Of a stretch of DNA of 64,000 nucleotides, positions 8,793-17,280 are shown one piece after another (the first letter of the stretch is position 1; the number at the start of each line of letters is the position of its first letter). Both the position numbers and the translations under genes were made by a program. Source of the stretch: Mycolicibacterium anyangense. GTDB taxonomy: Bacteria; Actinomycetota; Actinomycetes; Mycobacteriales; Mycobacteriaceae. The DNA is taken from contig NZ_AP022620.1 in the NCBI RefSeq assembly GCF_010731855.1, positions 4,278,001 through 4,342,000 of the forward strand, in the 5' to 3' direction. Under the pieces are notes generated by a model. That model made no database searches. It was given only the letters and a program-made list of their open reading frames with translations, and was not told the DNA's origin.

Positions 8793-9155
8793 TCAGTCGC
8801 CGGCTCGCCTGCGCTCACCGTGCGGAGTCCAGCCCGAGACGGACACCGTGCTGAGATCCAACGTCTCTCCCAGGGTCAGTGTTCCGGCGACGACTGCATT
8901 GAGCCACTCGGCCATGACTTGGTCGGGTTCACGATCCAACTCGTATACCACCAGGTATCGGTGCGAGGGCGGTGGCAGCGGAGCCGGTAGCTCCTCTTCG
9001 GCCACCTTGACCTCTGAGATGACGTAGCGCTGGGCGGCCACCACTCCGGGTAGGGCTAGCACCTCGGGCACATGGCGAGAGTCGTACCACTCATTGAAGG
9101 CGTCGTCCTGGCCTTCAATGGGATTGGTCAACACCAGGAAGAGGTTCTTGGCCAT
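8793..9155 (-). CDS. EthD-like dimeric alpha/beta-barrel protein (paralogue 1)
   Basis: A 120-residue small protein with NEWYDSRHVPEVLALPGV, a layout typical of EthD-like dimeric ferredoxin-fold proteins (N-E-W-Y-D near the first helix, then VP..L..PGV). Such proteins often accompany oxidative degradation enzymes, but few have a known reaction. The ATG at 9155 is chosen over 9197 because GAAGGGA lies about 9 bases upstream and because the paralogue at 39381 aligns from this point. The two copies share long blocks, including VVAAQRY, ISEVKVAE and YELDREPDQVM. Both have the same inverted-repeat operator upstream, so they are likely co-induced. Confidence 0.8.
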   Translation of the reverse strand: MAKNLFLVLTNPIEGQDDAFNEWYDSRHVPEVLALPGVVAAQRYVISEVKVAEEELPAPLPPPSHRYLVVYELDREPDQVMAEWLNAVVAGTLTLGETLDLSTVSVSGWTPHGERRRAGD

Positions 9156-9197
9156 CGGCACGATCCCTTCGTAGCTCTGCGGCGGGCTCCCCCGCAC

Positions 9198-9217
9198 TAT
9201 GGCAGTTCTCTGTCATA
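9198..9217. promoter_or_regulatory. 20-bp inverted-repeat operator, copy 1
   Basis: TATGGCAG-TTCT-CTGTCATA: 8-bp half-sites with one mismatch in symmetry (G/T to A/T pairing) and a 4-base spacer, 43 bases upstream of the EthD-like gene. Matching copies are at 9299, 11003 and 39752. Confidence 0.65.
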
Positions 9218-9298
9218 GTGTCAATGGCTGGTTGACTCAGGCTTGACCGCTTTATCTGCCACTTGCCGAAGGATAGATCGGTTTGGTCTGCGTCTACT

Positions 9299-9318
9299 TA
9301 TGGCACATAACTGCCATA
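9299..9318. promoter_or_regulatory. 20-bp inverted-repeat operator, copy 2
   Basis: TATGGCAC-ATAA-CTGCCATA, one mismatch from a perfect palindrome with the same 4-base spacer as copy 1. It lies 226 bases before the TetR start and 82 bases from copy 1, so it may serve autoregulation of the TetR gene. Confidence 0.6.
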
Positions 9319-9543
9319 ACGGGATGCTCCTGGCGAGTGCCGACGTCGCTGCGGTCAGGTCTGGAGCGGCCCGATCACCGAGAGCCACCGCTGCTGATCA
9401 GCGTCGCGGCGCGCACCGATCTGGCGGAGGCGCCGGCTCTTCCGGCACCGACATCGCCGACGTTGCCGGAACTAGGCTGCTGGTCCCCAATCGACTCAGC
9501 GTTGTAGCCTCAGCACGACGCGTGGGAGTGCAAGGAGGACGGC

Positions 9544-10134
9544 ATGCCGAGAGGTGATCGCTCACCGCGCTCTGAGCACGCCGCCCAAACAAAGGCCGCA
9601 CTCATTGACGCAGCGTTGAACCTCTTCAGCGTGCACGGATACGACGAGACCACGACTGAGGAGATCGCGGCCGCAGCCGGTGTGTCGCCGAGAACCTTTT
9701 TCCGCTACTTTCCGACCAAGGAGTCGGTGCTGTTTTTCGGCGGGTACGACTTCATCAGTGCCTTCAGGGCCGTGTACCTGGGTCGGGAAGACACTTTGTC
9801 CGACTACGAAGCGATGGGTGAATCGTTCGCGATACTGGCTCCATCACTCAAGCGCATCCGGAAGAGGATCGCCCAGTACTACCAAGCCGTCGAGTCGTCG
9901 CTGGTTCTCCTGGGCCGCGAGCGCAAGATTTCTCGAGCGACTGCCGCGACAGTCTCGGACGTGATCGCGAGCCGGCGTGGGCTGACGGCCCCTGATGCCG
10001 AGTGCGCGATGCTCGCCGCGGTGGGGATGAGCCTGCTGGAGAGCGCCATAAGTAAGTGGCTGGCCGGCGGCGTTCTCAGTCTGGATGATCTGATTCGCCA
10101 GGAGTTCGCCACGCTACCAATGTTATTGAAGTAG
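9544..10134 (+). CDS. TetR/AcrR-family regulator (candidate for the TATGGCAG operators)
   Basis: A 196-residue TetR regulator. The N-terminal helix-turn-helix region reads AALIDAALNLFSVHGYDETT then IAAAAGVSPRTFFRYFPTKE (about residues 18-60), typical of the family; the rest is the variable ligand-binding domain. A near-perfect AAGGAGGA lies 4 bases upstream of the ATG at 9544. The gene sits between EthD-like and enoyl-CoA hydratase genes that each carry a TATGGCAG-type operator, and two copies lie in its own leader region. It is therefore the natural candidate for the repressor of that set, though this rests on position alone. Confidence 0.9.
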   Translation: MPRGDRSPRSEHAAQTKAALIDAALNLFSVHGYDETTTEEIAAAAGVSPRTFFRYFPTKESVLFFGGYDFISAFRAVYLGREDTLSDYEAMGESFAILAPSLKRIRKRIAQYYQAVESSLVLLGRERKISRATAATVSDVIASRRGLTAPDAECAMLAAVGMSLLESAISKWLAGGVLSLDDLIRQEFATLPMLLK

Positions 10135-10154
10135 GGGCCGACAGCCCCGTGCGC

Positions 10155-10985
10155 TCACAGCCGCCCGTCGATGCGGAGCGCGGGGTGGACCCATTCCGGT
10201 GACCGCTTCTCCTTGAATGCGGCGAAGCCTTCTCGCGCTTCGGTTCCCAGGACACTCTGGAACATGTTGATCCGGTCGTACAGTCCCATGTAGCTGTCAA
10301 GATTCGCTTTGACCACCGCACGTGCCTGCGGTGCGGTTCGACAACATTGAGCGAGTATTTCGCGCGCGGTGGTCAGTAGGTCATCATGCCGAACGACTCG
10401 GGAGACCATCCCCCATTCCAGCGCCTCCTGGGCCGACAACACCCGTCCGGTGAACATCAGGTCACGCGTGCGAACCGGTCCGATGATCCGTGCGAGCATC
10501 TGACTGTAGTAGGTGTCAGCAATGCCGCGGTACAGCTCCGGCACGCGGAAAGTCGCGCGCTCGCTGACCACCGCCATGTCACTGCACATCGCGATCTGCA
10601 GTCCGCCGCCCTGCGCCAGGCCATTGACGGCGGACACCACCGGCTTGGGTGACTGGCGCAGCGCTTCGAAGGGGGTGACATCCATTCCGAGCGCAGAAGT
10701 CAGTTCCATCCAGTTGTCCTCGGCGCGGTGTCCGAGATCGCCACCGGGGGCGAAGACGTCGCCGGTGCCCGTGATCAGCAGACCAGCCAAGGTGTCGTCT
10801 GCGGCGACCCGGGAGACCGCGTAGCGGATACCGAAGTACATCGCCGCAGTCATCGCGTTGCGCGCATGTGGACGGTCGAGTGTGACTATCGCGAGGGCGC
10901 CGTCACGCTCGAACCGAAGGTACGGCGTACCGAGCCAGTCGCCCTCCGGCGGTCGCAGCTCACTTGCATTGATGGCGTTGGTCAT
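10155..10985 (-). CDS. Enoyl-CoA hydratase/isomerase (crotonase) family protein
   Basis: A 276-residue crotonase-fold protein. It shows the oxyanion-hole block KPVVSAVNGLAQGGGLQIAMCSDMAV and the second active-site loop FRVPELYRGIADTYY. The family adds water to 2-enoyl-CoA or does related isomerase, hydrolase or lyase chemistry; the exact reaction is not clear. The start is set at 10985 (MTNAIN) because AGGGAGA lies 6-8 bases upstream; a longer frame to 11021 would run through the operator at 11003-11022. Convergent with the TetR gene, separated by 20 bases. Confidence 0.88.
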   Translation of the reverse strand: MTNAINASELRPPEGDWLGTPYLRFERDGALAIVTLDRPHARNAMTAAMYFGIRYAVSRVAADDTLAGLLITGTGDVFAPGGDLGHRAEDNWMELTSALGMDVTPFEALRQSPKPVVSAVNGLAQGGGLQIAMCSDMAVVSERATFRVPELYRGIADTYYSQMLARIIGPVRTRDLMFTGRVLSAQEALEWGMVSRVVRHDDLLTTAREILAQCCRTAPQARAVVKANLDSYMGLYDRINMFQSVLGTEAREGFAAFKEKRSPEWVHPALRIDGRL

Positions 10986-11002
10986 CCGTTCTCCCTGCGA
11001 TT

Positions 11003-11022
11003 TGTGGCATACGACTGTCACA
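11003..11022. promoter_or_regulatory. 20-bp inverted-repeat operator, copy 3
   Basis: TGTGGCAT-ACGA-CTGTCACA keeps the 8-4-8 geometry and the GGCA...CTGTCA core of copies 1, 2 and 4. It lies 18 bases upstream of the enoyl-CoA hydratase start, a normal position for repression. Confidence 0.5.
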
Positions 11023-11256
11023 TTAGCAGGACATCCACCTAGCTTCTCGGGTCACCCCGTGCCTGCGCCCCAGGCACGTTCGATCGTGCGATGGCACTCC
11101 TGGGTGTGCGCATGGTGCGACAGTGAACTGTCCAATTGTTCTGCAGGGTCGTTGGCGTACGGGTTGGGCGTGCACCAACGGCGAGCGTCAAAAACGGCTG
11201 AACCGCTGGGGTTCCCGGCCACCAAGCCGCGCTCGGTGGTGCCGAGATACATCCAG

Positions 11257-12276
11257 TCAGGCCGGCTGCCATTCGCGCAGTTCCTCGACGATCGGCCGCC
11301 AGAGTCCGTCCGTGGTCGGATAGGGGGAAGCCAGCGCGACGCGGCTCAACACGGAACCGAACCTCTTCGTCAACGCGGCCGCCACGTCGGGCGGATCAGC
11401 GACGACGGCGAAGGCTTCGAGCATCTCGTCATCGATGACCTCACCCAATTGGCCCCAACGGTCAGCCTTGATCATCGACCGCAGCTCCTCGCCGACGCCG
11501 TCCCAGCCGTGGGTTTGCAGCACGGGCAGGTAGGCCGGGGTGGATGCGTAGAACGCGATGCGGCTCCGCACTGCCGCATCGGCGGCCGCGCGATCAGCCG
11601 CGGTCTCACCCGTGACGACGAAGATCGCTGCACTGATCTGGAAGCCGTCCAAGTTGTCTGCGCCCGCGGCTGCCCGGCCCTCGAGAAGCGCCGGGACGGT
11701 GACGGACCTGAGATAGCGCTCGGTGGTGAAGCTGTGCACCAGAAAGCCGTCTGCGACCTCGCCCGCAACTCGTGACATCTTTGGGCCGACGCCGGCCAGG
11801 AGCACCGGCGGATTGCCGTACGGGTTGGGCCCCGGATCGAAGAAGGACGTCATGAGCGTGTGTCGGTAAAATTCGCCCTCGTACTGAAGCTGCTCGCCGG
11901 TTCGCCAGCTGGCCCAGATCGATCGGACGGCCAGGACGTAGTCGCGCATCCGTTCGGCAGGAGCCGACCAGGGCATGCAGAACCGGCGGTTGATATGAGC
12001 CTTCACCTGCGAGCCCAGGCCCAACATGAAGCGACCTTCGGAATAGAGCTGCAAGTCGTTCGCGAGCAGTGCTGTGGTCATGGGATTGCGAGCGAATGCG
12101 ACGGCGATGTTGGTGCCGAGGCCGACCGTGCTGGTGTTCTGTGCGCACATGGCCAGAAGCGGAAACGGATCGTGCTTCATCTCGGGCATCCACACACCGC
12201 GATAGCCGGCGGCTTCCGCCGTCTTCGCCGCGGCCAGGGAATCGACGTTATTCGCAACAACAATGTCGACGTCCAT
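11257..12276 (-). CDS. Luciferase-like (LLM class) F420-dependent oxidoreductase
   Basis: A 339-residue TIM-barrel oxidoreductase. Family marks include GVWMPEMKHDPFPLLAM near residue 27-43, VGLGTNIAVAFARNPM, and GRFMLGLGSQVKAHINRRF, all typical of a mycobacterial F420-dependent subgroup. The reaction is unknown; relatives reduce or oxidise ketones, aldehydes or ring carbons with F420. The gene is divergent from the acetoacetate-decarboxylase-like gene, and the two share a 158-bp promoter region holding operator site B. No convincing gene lies in the 230 bases downstream. Confidence 0.88.
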   Translation of the reverse strand: MDVDIVVANNVDSLAAAKTAEAAGYRGVWMPEMKHDPFPLLAMCAQNTSTVGLGTNIAVAFARNPMTTALLANDLQLYSEGRFMLGLGSQVKAHINRRFCMPWSAPAERMRDYVLAVRSIWASWRTGEQLQYEGEFYRHTLMTSFFDPGPNPYGNPPVLLAGVGPKMSRVAGEVADGFLVHSFTTERYLRSVTVPALLEGRAAAGADNLDGFQISAAIFVVTGETAADRAAADAAVRSRIAFYASTPAYLPVLQTHGWDGVGEELRSMIKADRWGQLGEVIDDEMLEAFAVVADPPDVAAALTKRFGSVLSRVALASPYPTTDGLWRPIVEELREWQPA

Positions 12277-12328
12277 GGGTCTCCTTGATCGAGGTCTTGC
12301 CGACGGGCGCTGTCCACGCCATATTATT

Positions 12329-12352
12329 AGATTCTATAGTTGAACAGATTCT
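12329..12352. promoter_or_regulatory. 24-bp operator-like element, site B, in a divergent promoter
   Basis: Read on the minus strand it is AGAATCTGT-TCAACT-ATAGAATCT, with the same 9-6-9 layout as site A; the ATAGAATCT half matches site A at 8 of 9 positions. It lies 53 bases from the oxidoreductase start and 82 from the acetoacetate-decarboxylase-like start, so one site could control both. Confidence 0.6.
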
Positions 12353-12434
12353 GCTAGGAAGCCGGTCTCGGCACCCTTGTAACATTATCGAACGTTCGGT
12401 AGATTTTGCCCACGGCCACGAAGGGAAGCAAGCG

Positions 12435-13301
12435 ATGTCTGCAGCCAGTGAGGGATTCACGTGTCACCCGGGAGAGCGGTACGAGATGCCGATCGTGTTC
12501 GGGCCGACAGAGCTTCCGCAGGTTTCACAGTGGGGCTGGCTCCGAGCGCTCGACATCACCTTCGTCACCGACCCCGCTGCGGTGCGGCCGCTGGTGCCGG
12601 CCGAGCTCGACCTCCCCGAAAAGCCCACGGTGATCTTCAGTAGGCGAACCTTCGACCAGGTCGACTACCTCGCCGGCCATGGCTATGAAGAGTTGTGCGT
12701 CGGTATCAGCGTGAGCCACAACGGCGAGGACGGGCCGACCAAGGGAAACTTCTGGCCGGTGATGTGGGTGGACCAGGTTCGGCCGCTGACGGTGGGCCGC
12801 GAGTTCTCGGGCTTCGGCAAGCTTGCCGCGGACTTCACCCCGATCCGAGAGGAGTCCGGCGACCTATCTTGGGAAATGACCGAGTACGGAACGCTGTTGG
12901 CGCGTGGTGCGATTCGCAACGTGAAACCGGTCGACGACGCTGTACTCGGGAAGATCGCCAAGGTGGGCAGCATCGGCTACGCGTTCTGTGCCCGGTACAT
13001 GCCACCTGTCGTCAACAGCCCTGGTGTCGACGAGGTGACTCGTTGCGAGATGCGTTCGCAGATCACCTCGGTCAAGGTGGGTGACGCCGAACTCGAGTTG
13101 GCCTCGCCGCCGTGGAAGGATGCCCCGAACGGGTCTCGGGTGATGTCGGCGTTGTCGTCGCTTCCGATTCTCGAACTTCGACAGGCCATGGTCATCGAAG
13201 GAACTTCGTCCTTCGACCGCTCGACGATCACCGCCCTGCCCCGCAAGCGGTCTGCCGGAACCCCCGTCACCGCTGTCGCCGCGAACGGCTCGGTGCGTTG
13301 A
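12435..13301 (+). CDS. Acetoacetate decarboxylase (ADC)-like family protein
   Basis: A 288-residue protein of the ADC-like superfamily: PIVFGPTELPQ near the N-terminus, FVTDPAAVRPLVPAELDL, then VGISVSHNGEDG and WPVMWVDQVRPLTVGRE, the order seen in ADC-fold proteins. Relatives include true decarboxylases (Schiff-base lysine) and enzymes that use the fold for aldol or hydratase chemistry, so decarboxylation is not certain. The ATG at 12435 is preferred; AAGGGAAG precedes it by about 6 bases. It is followed with a 4-base TTGA overlap by an acyl-CoA dehydrogenase, so these three genes (12435-15501) are one operon under site B. Confidence 0.8.
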   Translation: MSAASEGFTCHPGERYEMPIVFGPTELPQVSQWGWLRALDITFVTDPAAVRPLVPAELDLPEKPTVIFSRRTFDQVDYLAGHGYEELCVGISVSHNGEDGPTKGNFWPVMWVDQVRPLTVGREFSGFGKLAADFTPIREESGDLSWEMTEYGTLLARGAIRNVKPVDDAVLGKIAKVGSIGYAFCARYMPPVVNSPGVDEVTRCEMRSQITSVKVGDAELELASPPWKDAPNGSRVMSALSSLPILELRQAMVIEGTSSFDRSTITALPRKRSAGTPVTAVAANGSVR

Positions 13302-14353
13302 ACGTCAATCTCAGCGACGACCAGCGGGCAGTTGAAGAGCTGTTCTCCGAGTTCTTCGCGAAGACCTCGGAACCACTCGTCGTCCGACGGGCTGAGCCCC
13401 TCGGCTTCGACCCGGAGCTGTGGTCCAAGCTGTGTGCGCTGGAAGCCCCGGCGATGGGCGTCGCGACAGAGCACGGCGGCGGGGGAGCCGGTATGGCCGA
13501 CTTGGTCGTCCTGGCAGAGTGTGCCGGACGATTTGCCGCGCCGGTTCCCATCATCGAGCACGTGGTGGCCCTGCGGACCATGCCACAGCCTCCCGCCGAC
13601 CTGATCGCTGGGCGCCAGATCGCCACGATCGCGCTGCAGCCCGCGACCGGTGACCTTGACTGGGGACTCATCCCCGCCGGTGCGGTCGCACACACCGTCG
13701 TCGGCACATCCGACAATGCCACGGTGGCTGTGTCTGCCGAACCTCCCGGGGCGGCACCGGCAAACCACGCATGCATGCCGGTGGCCTTCCGCACCTTCGA
13801 CCGAGCGACGGCAGCGAAGGTGGGTGACGGATCGGTATGGTCACGCGCACTGTCCGAGTGGCGAGTGCTGACCGCTGCCTCGCTCGTCGGCATCGCCGCC
13901 AAGAGCCTCGACATCGGAGTCAGTTACGTCAAGTCGCGCGAGCAATTCGGACAGCCGATCGGTACGTTCCAAGCCGTCCAACACGGATTGGCCGATTTGC
14001 CGGGGATCATCGACGGCGCCCGACTGCTCGCTTTCAAGGCGGCATGGGCCATGGATACGTCCGATCCGGCCGCGCCGAGGACCGATGACGTCGATGACGC
14101 CGAGGTCAACGATCCGGAAACGCTTGCTTTGATGGCTTATCTCTTCGCTACCGAGGTCGCCGCGAAGGCAACCGACCGGGTGCTGCACTACCACGGTGGC
14201 TACGGGTTTGCCGATGAGTACGACATCGGTTTGTACTACCGCCGGGCGCGCGGCTGGCCGCTTGTTCTTGGCGACCCCACCGTTCAGTACCAGCTGCTGG
14301 CGGATCGGTTGTTCGGGACAGTCTCTAGCGACATCACAACGAGCCAGAGGTAA
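13298..14353 (+). CDS. Acyl-CoA dehydrogenase subunit lacking the catalytic glutamate
   Basis: A 351-residue acyl-CoA dehydrogenase-fold protein. The start is TTG at 13298, which overlaps the previous stop (TTGA); no ATG or GTG fits without a long overlap. The flavin-proximal helix has YVKSREQFGQPIGTFQAVQH and HYHGGYGFADEYDI. The usual C-terminal GGTSE..R block with the catalytic base is missing and is replaced by VLGDPTVQYQ. The next gene, five bases on, encodes a 380-residue partner that keeps it. This matches the heteromeric (alpha2beta2) acyl-CoA dehydrogenases known for steroid side-chain degradation in mycobacteria, where one chain is degenerate. Confidence 0.88.
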   Translation: MNVNLSDDQRAVEELFSEFFAKTSEPLVVRRAEPLGFDPELWSKLCALEAPAMGVATEHGGGGAGMADLVVLAECAGRFAAPVPIIEHVVALRTMPQPPADLIAGRQIATIALQPATGDLDWGLIPAGAVAHTVVGTSDNATVAVSAEPPGAAPANHACMPVAFRTFDRATAAKVGDGSVWSRALSEWRVLTAASLVGIAAKSLDIGVSYVKSREQFGQPIGTFQAVQHGLADLPGIIDGARLLAFKAAWAMDTSDPAAPRTDDVDDAEVNDPETLALMAYLFATEVAAKATDRVLHYHGGYGFADEYDIGLYYRRARGWPLVLGDPTVQYQLLADRLFGTVSSDITTSQR

Positions 14354-14358
14354 CGCCA

Positions 14359-15501
14359 ATGGACTTCAATCTCTCCGCTGAAGCGACGGCATTTCGTCAG
14401 GAGATCAAGGACGTCATCGCGCTGACGTACACGCCGGATCGCCAGAGCGAGCACCACCGCACCGGCACGTTCGCCTGCCCGGCCCTGTATCAGGAGCTTG
14501 CCGAGCGCGGGTTGCTGGAACGCACCGTGCCGGGGTTGGGCAAGGGCGATCCGATCGAACTCTGGATCCTTTTCAACGAGCTGGAAAAGGCGTCGGTGCC
14601 CTACGACGCACTCTCGGTGATGCTGATCGTCGCAGCGATGGTGAACCGGCTGGGGTCCGACTCGCAGCGGGAGCGCATCCTGACCTCGCTTCTGTCCGCG
14701 AAGTCCTATGCCTGCCTTGGCTACAGCGAGCCGGGGAGCGGAAGCGACGTGGCCTCGGCGAAGACGCGCGCGGTGCGGGACGGCGACCAGTGGGTGATCA
14801 ACGGGTCCAAGATGTGGACCACGATGGCGCACGAAGCCGATTGGATCATGCTGCTCACCCGCACTGATCCGACCGTGCCGAAGCACCGCGGTCTGACCAT
14901 GTTCGTCCTTCCGATGGATACCCCTGGCATCTCGGTGGAACCGGTGTGGACGATCGGATCAGAGCGCACCAACGCGACGTTCTTCGACGATGTCCGCGTC
15001 GGCGACGAATGGGTCCTCGGCGCAGTGAACGACGGGTGGAAAGCGATGGGCGTCGGACTGGCTTTCGAGCGCGGTGTGGTCGGTGAGACGAACAGTGGTG
15101 TTCCGCTGTTGCGGCATTTCCGGCAGTGGGCCGAAGCCAGCGGCGCCGTGCGCGACCCCGCCATCCGGGAGCAGATGGCCCAGACCGCGATCGACAACGA
15201 AGTCGCGAAGCTCCTCACACAGCGGTCGGCCTGGCTGGCCGCGAGCGGTGGGTTGCCGGTCGTGGAAGGTGCGATGACCAAGTTGTTCGCAACCACGGCC
15301 TACCAAAAGTCCGCCCACTGGTTCCAGCAGCGGGCCGGGGCAGCAGGTTTGCTCCGGTTCGGCGAACACGGTGCGGCCGCAGATGGTTGGATCGAGTATG
15401 AGGGACGGCATGCGCCGCTGTGCACCATCCGCGGCGGCACCACTGAGATCAACCGGAACATCGTGGCTGAACGTCATCTCGGACTGCCGAAATCCAGTTG
15501 A
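14359..15501 (+). CDS. Acyl-CoA dehydrogenase, catalytic subunit of the pair
   Basis: A 380-residue acyl-CoA dehydrogenase with the mid-domain GYSEPGSGSDVASAKTRAV (FAD contact), VINGSKMWTTMAHEADWIM, and the C-terminal IRGGTTEINRN, in which Glu363 is the probable base. It follows its degenerate partner by 5 bases. Together they would form one flavoenzyme that introduces a double bond into an acyl-CoA; partnered enzymes of this type often act on bulky or branched chains. The downstream gene is convergent, so the operon ends here. Confidence 0.9.
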   Translation: MDFNLSAEATAFRQEIKDVIALTYTPDRQSEHHRTGTFACPALYQELAERGLLERTVPGLGKGDPIELWILFNELEKASVPYDALSVMLIVAAMVNRLGSDSQRERILTSLLSAKSYACLGYSEPGSGSDVASAKTRAVRDGDQWVINGSKMWTTMAHEADWIMLLTRTDPTVPKHRGLTMFVLPMDTPGISVEPVWTIGSERTNATFFDDVRVGDEWVLGAVNDGWKAMGVGLAFERGVVGETNSGVPLLRHFRQWAEASGAVRDPAIREQMAQTAIDNEVAKLLTQRSAWLAASGGLPVVEGAMTKLFATTAYQKSAHWFQQRAGAAGLLRFGEHGAAADGWIEYEGRHAPLCTIRGGTTEINRNIVAERHLGLPKSS

Positions 15502-15524
15502 GGCCCCGGCCTTTGTCTTTCGGC

Positions 15525-16286
15525 TTAGCGGGCAGGCATCCTGAGCGCAGCGTCCAAGCGCACGACCTCGCCGTTGAGCATCGGGTTCTCGGCGATGTGT
15601 ACGACGAGCCGGCCGAATTCCTCGGGGCGGCCCAAGCGTTGTGGATGAGGTATGACGCTGGTCATCGCATTGAGTGCCGCCTCGGGTAGCACGCCGAGCA
15701 AGGGCGTCTCGAAGAGGCCGGGTGCGATGGCCATCACCCGGACGGCATGGCTCGCCAGATCGCGGGCGAGCGGCAGCGTCATCGCCGCGACTCCGCCCTT
15801 CGACGCAGAATAGGCGACCTGGCCGATCTGGCCGTCGTAGGCGGCAATCGATGCGGTGTTCACGATGACTCCCCGCTCGCCGCCGTCGAGCGTGTTGGTG
15901 GTCATCCGGGCGGCGGCCGAGCGCACGACGTTGAACGTGCCGATCAAGTTGACGCCAATCACCCTGGTGAAGTCCGCGGTCGAGTGGGCGCCAGCCCTGC
16001 TGAGCACCCGGCGAGAAATGCCGACTCCGGCGCAATTCACTACGACCCGCAACTCGCCCACCGACTGCGCAATGTCCAGTGCCGCTTCGACGGCTGCCTC
16101 GTCGCAGACGTCCGCGGGCGCGAACAGCACATCTCTTCCGAGGTCGGCCGCCACTGTCGGCCCGGCCGACGTCGGAAGATCGGCGATCACGACGGTGGCG
16201 CCGCGGTCGTGCAACGCAGCGGCAGCCGCCAGTCCCAGGCCGGAAGCACCCCCGGTTACCACCGCTACCGAATCGTTCAACCGCAC
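15525..16286 (-). CDS. SDR dehydrogenase, type-2 3-hydroxyacyl-CoA dehydrogenase-like
   Basis: A 253-residue classical short-chain dehydrogenase. The Rossmann motif TGGASGLG is near residue 12, NCAGVG near 83-88 and the catalytic Ser plus YSASK further on. The segment around the C-terminus ([28 protein letters not shown]) is like HSD17B10-type 3-hydroxyacyl-CoA dehydrogenases. The start is GTG at 16286 with GGGGAG 6 bases before it; longer frames upstream lack a good site. It oxidises a 3-hydroxy group, probably on a CoA thioester, with NAD. Divergent from the TetR gene at 16460. Confidence 0.85.
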   Translation of the reverse strand: MRLNDSVAVVTGGASGLGLAAAAALHDRGATVVIADLPTSAGPTVAADLGRDVLFAPADVCDEAAVEAALDIAQSVGELRVVVNCAGVGISRRVLSRAGAHSTADFTRVIGVNLIGTFNVVRSAAARMTTNTLDGGERGVIVNTASIAAYDGQIGQVAYSASKGGVAAMTLPLARDLASHAVRVMAIAPGLFETPLLGVLPEAALNAMTSVIPHPQRLGRPEEFGRLVVHIAENPMLNGEVVRLDAALRMPAR

Positions 16287-16447
16287 CTTGTACTCCCCAC
16301 CGTCGTGGACATCAGTCAATTTCTGTTCGTCGGCAGAATACAGGTGGTGTGCTGTGTCCTCAGATGTCGCCGCCGACCAACGTGGCCGAGTCCGTTGATC
16401 GCACGTAGGAGCGAGACCGAGCCCCCCGACCAACCTGTGGACTCTCG

Positions 16448-16460
16448 TATACTCGGACGG
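16448..16460 (+). promoter_or_regulatory. Probable -10 box of a leaderless transcript
   Basis: TATACT at 16448-16453 ends 7 bases before the first base of the GTG start at 16460, exactly where a sigma-A -10 element would set transcription start at the G of the start codon. No ribosome-binding site precedes the GTG, which fits leaderless translation, common in mycobacteria. Confidence 0.5.
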
Positions 16461-17104
16461 TGACGACGAAGAAGCGGGCGCGGGCGCCATTCGCTAAGTC
16501 CGCTCGGACGCGTGCCCGAATACTTGATTCCGCGGCCCGGGTCTTCAGTAAGAGCGGATATGCCGCCACGCGCCTCACCGACATTGCGGAGGCAGCCGAC
16601 GTCAAGCAGGGCAGCCTGTACTACTACTTCGATTCCAAAGACACCCTCGTTGCCGAGATGCTGCGGGTGGGCCTGCAAAAGACCCACGAGCATGTCGTCG
16701 CAGCCATTGACGCACTTGGCGAGGATGCGTCTGCGACCGCGCGTCTTACCGCGGCGATTCACGCCCACGCCGAAGCGGTTATCGAGGCTGTCGACTACAC
16801 CGCGGCAAACGCTCGAGTTGTCGGCCAGCTTCCCGACGAAATCCGCGCCCGCCACGTCCGCGTTGACCAGCGGCCCTACGGCCAGCTCTGGGACGGACTG
16901 CTGCGCGACGCCCGCGACGCCGGCGAGATTAGGGACGATCTCGACCTACAGACCCTGAGGCTCCTCATCCTCGGATCGTTGAACTGGACCGTCGAATGGC
17001 CAGAACGAGCAAAGCGATCACCGGAAAAGGTTGCCAACCTTCTCATCTCAGCGCTTTTCGACGGAATCACCACCGGGGATCACTTGGCCCAGACCGGCAC
17101 CTAG
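16460..17104 (+). CDS. TetR/AcrR-family regulator
   Basis: A 214-residue TetR protein beginning at GTG. The basic N-terminus ([20 protein letters not shown]) leads into the helix-turn-helix: [22 protein letters not shown], then the recognition helix with [11 protein letters not shown] (residues about 33-62). The C-terminal domain resembles KstR2/FadR-like lipid-responsive regulators, but no ligand can be named. It has no visible ribosome site and probably a leaderless start. It is divergent from the SDR gene and may repress it, or other genes in the catabolic cluster such as those with the 24-bp element. Confidence 0.9.
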   Translation: MTTKKRARAPFAKSARTRARILDSAARVFSKSGYAATRLTDIAEAADVKQGSLYYYFDSKDTLVAEMLRVGLQKTHEHVVAAIDALGEDASATARLTAAIHAHAEAVIEAVDYTAANARVVGQLPDEIRARHVRVDQRPYGQLWDGLLRDARDAGEIRDDLDLQTLRLLILGSLNWTVEWPERAKRSPEKVANLLISALFDGITTGDHLAQTGT

Positions 17105-17166
17105 CGCCGAGTCCGGCTCGGTCGATCGCCGAGGCGCTCGATCTGATTGCGAGCCAACCCGCTAGC

Positions 17167-17182
17167 AGTAAACTGTATAACT
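17167..17182. promoter_or_regulatory. AT-rich operator-like element AGTAAACTGTATAACT
   Basis: Sixteen bases of the form AGTNA-N6-TNACT (here AGTAA-ACTGTA-TAACT) in an AT-rich patch 99 bases upstream of the SDR at 17281. Similar AT-rich elements occur at 38856 (before the epoxide hydrolase), 42048 (hydrolase/TetR gap) and 19850 (before the AveC-like gene). Alternative reading: simple promoter AT-richness in a GC-rich genome. Confidence 0.3.
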
Positions 17183-17280
17183 ATTCATGGGCACTGGCCG
17201 CTGCGTGCACGCCGCCCCAGCACCGGGCGCTTCCCACGGTCGTCGTGGTGTGCCCCGGCCCGTTCGAGGAGGAGTTACGC

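Larger units (their letters stand above)
9156..9543. other. Divergent intergenic region with two operators
   Basis: 388 bases between the EthD-like gene (minus) and the TetR gene (plus). It holds two copies of a 20-bp inverted repeat (9198-9217 and 9299-9318), one facing each gene. Frames open in 9243-9557 overlap the operator and have no ribosome site or family resemblance, so I call no gene here. Confidence 0.6.
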
